Source of the DNA: Candidatus Brachybacterium merdigallinarum | GTDB lineage: Bacteria; Actinomycetota; Actinomycetes; Actinomycetales; Dermabacteraceae | Assembly (NCBI GenBank): GCA_019115335.1 | Contig: DXDT01000168.1 | Location: 1-35,616 of the forward strand | Length of the DNA stretch: 35,616 nt | Direction: 5' to 3' | Shown here: piece after piece, positions 16,090 through 22,783 of the stretch | How positions within the stretch are numbered: position 1 is the first letter of the stretch | Layout: every line of letters begins with the position of its first letter | The notes under the pieces: model-generated | The model's input: only the letters and a program-made list of their open reading frames with translations | What the model was told of the DNA's origin: nothing | The model's database searches: none | Translations under genes and position numbers: made by a program

Positions 16090-16101
16090 ATGCGCATCTG
16101 A
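16090..16101 (+). CDS. Possible leaderless three-codon leader ORF (MRI-stop)
   Basis: ATGCGCATCTGA begins 6 nt behind a TACGCT box, so its ATG would be at or next to the 5' end of the ABC-F message. The stop is followed by 44 nt, including GGAG (16135-16138), before the ABC-F start at 16146. CTGATCC occurs at both ends of this stretch (16098-16104 and 16139-16145). Very short leader ORFs control many antibiotic-resistance ABC-F genes. Coding here is inference only. Confidence 0.4.
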   Translation: MRI

Positions 16102-16145
16102 TCCGCCCCGACCCCACGACCCCACGATCGTCCCGGAGCTGATCC

Positions 16146-17813
16146 ATGCCCGCTTCCCCCACCTCGACCGTCGCCGTCCCGGCAGGCCTGCACCTGCGCG
16201 CCGACGGCATCTCCTTCTCCTACCCCGATCGCCGGGTGCTGACCGACGTCGACCTCGTCGTCCCCGCCGGCCGCCCCACCGGGCTGCTCGGGGAGAACGG
16301 CAGCGGCAAGACCACCCTGCTGCACCTCCTCGCCGGTCGGTGCACGCCCGACGCCGGCAGCGTCGAGGCGCCCGGCCCCCTCGGCCTGCTGCGCCAGGAG
16401 CTCCCCGCCGATCCGAGGACGACGCTCGGTGCTGTCATCGACGACGCCCTGTCCCGCTCCCGCCGGATCGAGCGCGAGCTGACCGCCGCCGGAGAAGCGC
16501 TCGCCGCACAGCCGTCCCCGCAGACGACGCAGCAGTACGACGAGCTGCTCGCCGCGGCGACCCTCGCCGACGTCTGGAACGCCGAGCGCCGCGCCGAGAT
16601 CGTGCTCGCCGAGCTCCATCTCGACGACCACGGGCCCACCCAGCAGATCGGACGCCTCAGCGGCGGCCAGCGCGAACGGCTCGCCCTGGCCCATCTCCTG
16701 ATCGCGCGCCCCACCACCTGGCTGCTGGACGAGCCGACGAACCACCTCGACGAGGATGGAGCCCGCTTCCTCACCGAGACCATCGCCGCCCACCCCGGCC
16801 CGGTGCTGATCGCCAGCCACGACCGGGCGTTCCTCGACGAGGCGACCCGCGCCCAGATCGATCTCGACCCCGCCCCGCAGGGCCTCGCCGAGGAGCCCGG
16901 CGGGGCCCGCACCTACACCGGCGGCTTCAGCGACTACCTGCTGGCCCGCTTCGACGCCCGTGACCGCTGGGAGCAGCGGTACCGCCGCGAGCAGCAGGAG
17001 CTGAAGCGGCTGCGCGAGGCCGTCCGCGACGCCGCGCACGTGGGTCATGAGGGCAGAGCGCCCCGCACCGAGGCCCGCGCCGCGAAGAAGTTCTACGCCG
17101 ACCGCAACGCCAAGACCGTCTCGCGGCGCCTGACCGAGGTGCGCGACCGCCTGGAGACCCTCGAGCAGGAGCAGATCCGCAAGCCCCCGGCCGAGCTGCA
17201 CTTCACCGGCCTGCCCGCCGCGCCCCGGGGCGGGGACGGCACCGTGCTGCTGGCCGCGAGCCAGGTGGCGATCCCGGGCCGGCTGCGGCCGGTGTCGGTC
17301 TCGCTCTCCGCCGGGGAGCGTCTGCTGATCACCGGCGCGAACGGCTCCGGCAAGTCGACTCTCCTGGACGTGCTCACCGGCCGGCTCACCCCCGCGGCGG
17401 GCACGGTCAGCCGTCCCGCCTCCCTGCGCATCGGCCACCTCGCCCAGGACGACGAGGCCGCGCCCGGCCGGACCGTGCGCGAGCAGCTCGGTGCGCGGGA
17501 GGGGAGCTCGGAGGGGAGCGGCCCGGAGCTGTTCGGGCTCGTCCACCCCCGCGACCTCGATCGGCCCCTCACCCAGCTCTCCCGCGGCCAGCTGCGCCGG
17601 GTGATGCTCGCCGCGATCCTCGCCGATCCGCCCGAGCTGCTGGTGCTGGACGAGCCCACCAACCATCTGGCCCTGATCACCGCGACCCGCCTGGAGGCGG
17701 CGCTCGAGGACTGGGGCGGCACCGTGCTGATCGCCTCGCACGACCGGTGGCTACGTCGACGCTGGCAGGGCGAGGTGCTCGAGCTCGAGGGAGCGGGGGA
17801 CGGGGCCCGCTGA
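16146..17813 (+). CDS. ABC-F family ATPase, probable ribosome-protection (antibiotic resistance) type
   Basis: ABC-F proteins have two ATPase domains on one chain and no membrane part; they bind the ribosomal E site, and the ARE group dislodges macrolides, lincosamides or streptogramins. This 555-aa protein has Walker A GENGSGKT (49-56) and GANGSGKS (397-404), signatures LSGGQRERLALA and LSRGQLRRVML, and Walker B/DEPTNHL motifs in both halves. The second motif reads DEPTNHLA, without the Asp that follows in the first half. A charged linker (about 275-350) joins the halves. GGAG lies 7 nt upstream of ATG 16146. The lack of an extra arm insertion and the lone location fit a resistance or self-protection role, but the drug is unknown. 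Confidence 0.8.
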   Translation: MPASPTSTVAVPAGLHLRADGISFSYPDRRVLTDVDLVVPAGRPTGLLGENGSGKTTLLHLLAGRCTPDAGSVEAPGPLGLLRQELPADPRTTLGAVIDDALSRSRRIERELTAAGEALAAQPSPQTTQQYDELLAAATLADVWNAERRAEIVLAELHLDDHGPTQQIGRLSGGQRERLALAHLLIARPTTWLLDEPTNHLDEDGARFLTETIAAHPGPVLIASHDRAFLDEATRAQIDLDPAPQGLAEEPGGARTYTGGFSDYLLARFDARDRWEQRYRREQQELKRLREAVRDAAHVGHEGRAPRTEARAAKKFYADRNAKTVSRRLTEVRDRLETLEQEQIRKPPAELHFTGLPAAPRGGDGTVLLAASQVAIPGRLRPVSVSLSAGERLLITGANGSGKSTLLDVLTGRLTPAAGTVSRPASLRIGHLAQDDEAAPGRTVREQLGAREGSSEGSGPELFGLVHPRDLDRPLTQLSRGQLRRVMLAAILADPPELLVLDEPTNHLALITATRLEAALEDWGGTVLIASHDRWLRRRWQGEVLELEGAGDGAR

Positions 17814-17892
17814 GCCGGGCGCCGCCGGGGCGAGCGGTCCACATTCGTTCATGAAGCTTCTTCGCAGGACACGCAGCGGGCACAGTAGGGGC

Positions 17893-19179
17893 ATGAGCGA
17901 CCAGACCCAGAAGTTCGAGACCCTCGCGATCCATGCCGGCCAGGTCCCCGACGGCGACACCGGCGCCCGCGCCCTGCCGATCTACCAGACCACCAGCTTC
18001 GTCTTCCCCGATACGCAGTCCGCCGCGGACCGCTTCGCGCTGACCGAGGCCGGGCCGATCTACACCCGCATCACCAACCCCACCCAGGGCGCGGTCGAGG
18101 ACCGGATCGCGGCGCTGGAGGGCGGCGCGGCCGGCCTGCTGCTCGCCTCCGGGCAGAGCGCGATCACCCTGTCGATCCTGAACGTCGCCGATGCCGGGGA
18201 CAACGTGGTGGTCTCCCCGAGCCTCTACGGCGGCACGTACAACCTCTTCAAGCACACCCTGTCCCGGCTGGGCATCGAGGCCCGCTTCGTCTCCGAGCCC
18301 GGCACCACCTCCTCGTGGGAGGGCGTGGCAGATGAGCGGACCAAGGCGTTCTTCGTCGAGTCGATCCCCAACCCGCAGCAGGACATCCCCGATCTCGCCG
18401 CACTCGCCGAGATCGCCCATGCCGCGGGCGCCCCGCTGATCGTCGACAACACCGTCGCCACCCCGTACCTGCTGCGGCCCCTCGAGCACGGGGCGGACGT
18501 GGTCGTCCACTCCGCCACCAAGTTCCTGGGCGGCCACGGCACCTCCATCGCCGGCGCGATCGTGGATGGCGGCAGCTTCGACTTCCGTGCCCACGCCGCG
18601 AAGTACCCGCAGTTCACCGAGCCCGACGAGTCCTACAACGGGCTCGTGTTCGCCGATGTGCCCGGCGCCTTCGCCACCCGGGCCCGCACCAACCTGCTGC
18701 GCGACCTGGGGCCGGCGATCTCGCCCTTCAACGCCTTCCTGATCGGGCAGGGCCTGGAGACGCTGCCGCTGAGGATGGAGCGCCATCTCGAGAACACCCA
18801 CGCCGTCGCCGAGTTCCTCACCGGCGACGACCGCGTCTCGACGGTGACCTGGGCATCCCTGCCCTCCTCCCCGTACAAGGAGGTCGCGGACCGCTACCTG
18901 TCCCGCGGCGCGGGCAGCGTGCTCGGCTTCGAGCTGCCCGGCGGTCTCGAGGCCGGGCGGCGCTTCGTCGAGGCCCTGACCCTGCACTCCCAGGTCGCCA
19001 ACATCGGCGACGTGCGCTCGCTGGTGATCCACCCGGCCACCACCACCCACTCCCAGCTCTCCGAGCAGGAGCAGCGTGCCGCCGGCGTCACCCCCGGCTT
19101 CGTGCGCCTCTCGGTGGGCATCGAGCACATCGACGACATCCTCGCCGACCTCGAGCGGGGCCTGGCCGCTGCGAGCTGA
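17893..19179 (+). CDS. metY: O-acetylhomoserine sulfhydrylase (MetY type)
   Basis: A PLP-dependent Cys/Met-metabolism enzyme that makes homocysteine from O-acetylhomoserine and sulfide in the cytoplasm. The length of 428 aa is normal. It has the family N-terminus [11 protein letters not shown], the TTSFVF and [22 protein letters not shown] blocks, and the PLP lysine Lys210 in [13 protein letters not shown] 17893 is chosen because it gives this N-terminus; an in-frame ATG at 17851 would add 14 residues without similarity. CACAGT lies 6 nt upstream and may be a -10 box. Related gamma-synthases are shorter (about 380 aa), so the sulfhydrylase assignment is favoured. Confidence 0.9.
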   Translation: MSDQTQKFETLAIHAGQVPDGDTGARALPIYQTTSFVFPDTQSAADRFALTEAGPIYTRITNPTQGAVEDRIAALEGGAAGLLLASGQSAITLSILNVADAGDNVVVSPSLYGGTYNLFKHTLSRLGIEARFVSEPGTTSSWEGVADERTKAFFVESIPNPQQDIPDLAALAEIAHAAGAPLIVDNTVATPYLLRPLEHGADVVVHSATKFLGGHGTSIAGAIVDGGSFDFRAHAAKYPQFTEPDESYNGLVFADVPGAFATRARTNLLRDLGPAISPFNAFLIGQGLETLPLRMERHLENTHAVAEFLTGDDRVSTVTWASLPSSPYKEVADRYLSRGAGSVLGFELPGGLEAGRRFVEALTLHSQVANIGDVRSLVIHPATTTHSQLSEQEQRAAGVTPGFVRLSVGIEHIDDILADLERGLAAAS

Positions 19180-19222
19180 GAGCACTGCGCGCGAGCTGCG
19201 GGCGGCGGCGGGGCCGGGTGGA

Positions 19223-19234
19223 TACCCTGGGAGC
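19223..19234 (+). promoter_or_regulatory. -10 box for a leaderless transcript of the HAD pair
   Basis: TACCCT is followed by GGGAGC and ATG 19235, the same 6-nt spacing as elsewhere in the window. Confidence 0.5.
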
Positions 19235-19939
19235 ATGAGCTTCCCGCCCGTGCCCCTGCCGCCCTCTCCGCTGGACGACTGGCCCCCGGCCTGGGAGCCC
19301 GTCGCGGTGGTGTTCGACTGCGACGGGCTGCTGCTGGACACCGAGTCCCGCTGGGTCGAGATGCAGCAGCAGTACCTCGCCGCGCACGGGGCGAGCTTCG
19401 ATCCCGCCACCCGCCGCTCGATCACCGGCCGCCCCGCCACCGTGGTCGTCGCCGCGATCGCAGAGCTGATCGACAAGGACCCGCTGGTGGTCGGCGAGGA
19501 GCTGCTGGAGCGGTACCGTGCGACCCTCGGCACGGGCGAGCAGCCCCTGCCCGGCGCGATGGAGACCGTCCGGGCGGTGGCCGCGAGGAAGCCCGTGGCG
19601 ATCGCCTCGAACTCGCCCCGGGAGATGCTCGACCGCAAGCTCGCCTCCGCGGGCCTGGACGACCTGGTCGATGCGAGCATCGCCGTCGAGGACGTCACCG
19701 CCCCCAAGCCCGCCCCGGACATGTACCTCGAGGGTGCCCGGCGGCTCGGCGGCGATCCCGCGGACTGCCTCGCCTTCGAGGACTCCGAGACCGGAGCGCA
19801 GGCCGCGCGCGATGCCGGGCTGCAGCTGATCGTGGTGCCGTCCGTGCCCGGCCAGGAGCCACCCGCGCCCCGCGCGATCGCGAGCCTGGACGATCCGGTG
19901 CTGGCCGCCTGGATCGCGAGCTGGGAGCACACCCGATGA
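19235..19939 (+). CDS. HAD-superfamily phosphatase (beta-phosphoglucomutase-like), first of a tandem pair
   Basis: A 234-aa haloacid dehalogenase-type hydrolase. The nucleophile and acid/base aspartates are Asp28 and Asp30 in VVFDCDGLLLDTE. Motif II is in AIASNSPREML, the motif III lysine in APKPAPDMYLEGARRLG, and motif IV in CLAFEDSETGAQAARDAGL. A helical cap lies between motifs I and II, as in subfamily I phosphatases and sugar-phosphate mutases. The substrate is unknown. ATG 19235 is supported by the -10 box; the stop overlaps the next gene in ATGA. Confidence 0.88.
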   Translation: MSFPPVPLPPSPLDDWPPAWEPVAVVFDCDGLLLDTESRWVEMQQQYLAAHGASFDPATRRSITGRPATVVVAAIAELIDKDPLVVGEELLERYRATLGTGEQPLPGAMETVRAVAARKPVAIASNSPREMLDRKLASAGLDDLVDASIAVEDVTAPKPAPDMYLEGARRLGGDPADCLAFEDSETGAQAARDAGLQLIVVPSVPGQEPPAPRAIASLDDPVLAAWIASWEHTR

Positions 19940-20634
19940 CCGTCGATCCCGCCCCGACCCCCGACTCCCCGCAGCGTTTCGCCGAGGCGTTCGGCGACTG
20001 GACCCCGCGCGCGGTGGTGTTCGACTGCGACGGCCTGCTGCTGGACACCGAGAGCGTCTGGCGCGCGACGCAGGACGTCGTCGTCGCCCAGCACCGCGCC
20101 CAGCTCCTGCCCGCCGATGACGACGCCCTGCACGGCTCCACCATCGAAGCGGCCGCCGAGATCATCGCCGCCCGGGCCGAGGCGAGCACCGACGTGGTCC
20201 TCGCCGATCTGCGCAGCGCCTTCGACGAGGAGCTCCGCGGCGGGGTCCGGCTGATGCCCGGCGCCCTCGAGGTGCTCGCCGCGGCCGGGCCCCGGGTCCC
20301 GCTGGCCTGCGCGTCCAACTCGTGGCTCGCCGCGCTCGAGGAGAAGCTCGGCACGGCCGGGATCCGCGACCGCTTCCGGGCCCTCCAGGCCTCCGACACC
20401 GTCGAGCGCCCCAAGCCCGCCCCCGACATGTATGCGGCGGCGGCCCGTGAGCTGGGCATCGATCCCGCGGACTGTCTCGCCTTCGAGGACTCCGGCACCG
20501 GGGCCCGCGCCGCGCGGGACGCCGGGATGCGGCTGATCGCGATCCCCACCCCCGGCGGCGGGGTCCCGGAGGCGGACCTCGTGCTCGAGTCGCTCCTCGA
20601 TCCCGACCTGGCCGCCTGGATCACCACCTGGTGA
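19936..20634 (+). CDS. HAD-superfamily phosphatase, second of a tandem pair
   Basis: A 232-aa paralog of the preceding gene, with identical VVFDCDGLLLDTE (Asp30, Asp32), ACASNSWLAAL, KPAPDMYAAAARELGIDPADCLAFEDS and the same DLAAWI C-terminus. The pair arose by tandem duplication and has diverged mainly in the cap region, which decides substrate choice. ATG 19936 overlaps the upstream stop (ATGA). There is no clear ribosome site, so translation probably depends on coupling. The substrate is unknown. Confidence 0.88.
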   Translation: MTVDPAPTPDSPQRFAEAFGDWTPRAVVFDCDGLLLDTESVWRATQDVVVAQHRAQLLPADDDALHGSTIEAAAEIIAARAEASTDVVLADLRSAFDEELRGGVRLMPGALEVLAAAGPRVPLACASNSWLAALEEKLGTAGIRDRFRALQASDTVERPKPAPDMYAAAARELGIDPADCLAFEDSGTGARAARDAGMRLIAIPTPGGGVPEADLVLESLLDPDLAAWITTW

Positions 20635-20719
20635 TCGACGCCACCCCGCGGAGGAGTTCGTGCCGCCTCATGATGGACCGGCTGGCCAGTTTCCAGGGTC
20701 CCGGTGTTCACTGGGCCCC

Positions 20720-22699
20720 ATGACCACTTCGACCGACGACGCCCAGCCGCTGACCGACCGCCCCCACGGGTCCGAGCTCCGGGGCCGGGGATGGCTCAAC
20801 ACCGGCGGGGTCGATCTCACCCTCGAGGACCTGCGCGGCAAGATCGTGCTGCTGGACTTCTGGACCTTCTGCTGTGTGAACTGCCTGCACGTGCTGGAGG
20901 AGCTGCGCCCGCTCGAGGAGAAGTGGAACCAGGAGCTGGTGGTCATCGGCGTCCACTCCCCGAAGTTCGAGTTCGAGAAGGACCCCGATGCCCTCGCCGC
21001 CAACATCGAGCGCTACGACGTCACCCATCCGGTCATCGACGACCCCGAGCTGAAGACCTGGACCGAGTACGGCGCTCGGGCCTGGCCCACCCTGATGGTG
21101 CTGGACACCCACGGCCGCATCGCCGGCAACCTCTCCGGGGAGGGCCATGCCGCGAACCTCGACGAGCTGGTCGCGAAGCTGGTCGCCGAGGGGGAGGCGG
21201 ACGGCTCCCTGCGCCGCGGCGACGCCCCCACCGTGATCGCCGAGCGCACCCCCTCCACCCTGCGCTACCCCTCCAAGCTCGCGAACCTGCCCGACGGCCG
21301 CCTGGTGGTCAGCGACGCCGCCCAGCACCGCCTGGTGGTCTTCGAGTACGACGGCGTGACCGTCGACGAGGTGATCGGCGCCGGCCGTCGCGGACGCTCC
21401 GACGGCGACGCGGAGACCGCGGAGTTCACCGAGCCCAACGGTGTGCTCGCCCTCCCGCACGACATCGTCGCCGAGGTCGGCTACGACCTGCTGGTCGCCG
21501 ACACCACCAACCACCTGCTGCGCGGGGTGAAGGTGGGACAGGATCGCCTGCTGCGCTCCCGGACCGCGACCGAGGTCACCACCGTCGCCGGCACCGGCGA
21601 GCAGTGGATGCAGGGCGATCCGCTGCCCCGCGGGGAGGGCGACGCCCGCAGCTTCGCCCTGTCCACCCCGTGGGACCTCACCTGGTCGCACGCCCTCGGC
21701 CGCGCCGTGATCACCATGGCCGGGATCCACCAGATCTGGACCTTCGACCCCGTCACCGGAGCGCTCCTGGTCCTGGCCGGCACCACCCAGGAGGGCCTCG
21801 TGGACGGCCCCGCGGTCGAGTCCTGGTGGGCCCAGCCCTCCGGCATCGACGAGCTGGCCGACGGCCGCCTGGTGGTCGCCGACTCCGAGTCCTCCGCCGT
21901 GCGCCTCATCGACCCGCAGACCATGCTGGTCAGCACCGTCGTCGGCCTGGGGCTGTTCGACTTCGGCCACGTCGACGGCGCCGCCGCGGACGCCCGCCTG
22001 CAGCATCCCCTCGGCGTCACCGCCCTGCCCGACGGTCGCATCGCCGTCGCCGACACCTACAACGGCGCGATCCGCCTGATCGACCTCGGCGAGGACGAGG
22101 CCGGCGAGGACGGCGCCGGCGGGGGCGCGGACGCCGGTGCGGGAGCCGATGCCGGGGCCGACAGCAGGGTCACCGTCGTCACCGTCGCCACCGATCTCGA
22201 CGAGCCCTCGGGGGCGATCGTCGGCCCCCCGGTCGACGGGATCGGACAGCTGATCGTCGTCGAGTCCGGGGCGCACCGCGTCACCTGGGTGCCGGTGGCG
22301 AAGGCCGCCGAGCGGATCATCGACCACGGCGCGCAGCGCTCCGAGCGCCCCGTCACCGAGATCGCGCCCGGCGCGGTCGAGGTGCAGGTGCTGTTCACCC
22401 CGCCCGAGGGGCACAAGCTGGACGATTCCCTCGGACCCTCGACCCAGGTCACCATCTCGACCACCCCGGCCGGTATGCTCCGGTCCGGTGGGGGAGTGCA
22501 GACGGATCTCAGCCGGACCATCGAGCTGGACCCGGAGTACCGCGAGGGCGTGCTGCACATCAGCGCCCGGGCCGCGTCCTGCGATGCGGATCCGGCGGTG
22601 GAGTTCCCCGCCTGCCACATGCACCAGCAGGACTGGGGCGTGCCGATCCGGCTGGTCGACGGCGCGCCCGCGCAGCTCGACCTGTCCCTGCTGGACTGA
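20720..22699 (+). CDS. NHLRC2-like protein: thioredoxin-like domain plus NHL beta-propeller
   Basis: The 659-aa protein starts with a thioredoxin-like domain (about residues 15-170) with the redox motif CVNC (52-55) in FWTFCCVNCLHV. This closely resembles the CCINC site of the animal NHLRC2 protein. NHL/six-bladed propeller repeats follow at about 175-540, seen as recurring LPDGRLVVSD, ELADGRLVVAD and LPDGRIAVADTYN units. An Ala/Gly/Asp insertion sits in the last blade (about 458-480). A beta-rich C-terminal domain (about 550-659) contains CDADPAVEFPACHMH. There is no signal peptide. ATG 20720 has TTCACT 7 nt upstream; an extension to GTG/ATG codons further up has no similarity. The bacterial function is unknown. 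Confidence 0.85.
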   Translation: MTTSTDDAQPLTDRPHGSELRGRGWLNTGGVDLTLEDLRGKIVLLDFWTFCCVNCLHVLEELRPLEEKWNQELVVIGVHSPKFEFEKDPDALAANIERYDVTHPVIDDPELKTWTEYGARAWPTLMVLDTHGRIAGNLSGEGHAANLDELVAKLVAEGEADGSLRRGDAPTVIAERTPSTLRYPSKLANLPDGRLVVSDAAQHRLVVFEYDGVTVDEVIGAGRRGRSDGDAETAEFTEPNGVLALPHDIVAEVGYDLLVADTTNHLLRGVKVGQDRLLRSRTATEVTTVAGTGEQWMQGDPLPRGEGDARSFALSTPWDLTWSHALGRAVITMAGIHQIWTFDPVTGALLVLAGTTQEGLVDGPAVESWWAQPSGIDELADGRLVVADSESSAVRLIDPQTMLVSTVVGLGLFDFGHVDGAAADARLQHPLGVTALPDGRIAVADTYNGAIRLIDLGEDEAGEDGAGGGADAGAGADAGADSRVTVVTVATDLDEPSGAIVGPPVDGIGQLIVVESGAHRVTWVPVAKAAERIIDHGAQRSERPVTEIAPGAVEVQVLFTPPEGHKLDDSLGPSTQVTISTTPAGMLRSGGGVQTDLSRTIELDPEYREGVLHISARAASCDADPAVEFPACHMHQQDWGVPIRLVDGAPAQLDLSLLD

Positions 22700-22783
22700 C
22701 CCAGCTCGGCTGACCGCCTGACCACCGGGCACCGCCTCATCGTGCCCGTCTGAAACCCGTCGTCGTCGGAAGTTTGCACCCTC

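Noticed and set aside
22700-22783. Regulatory RNA before the H+-PPase-like gene
   Set aside because: The 84-bp gap shows no stable fold or conserved element by eye.
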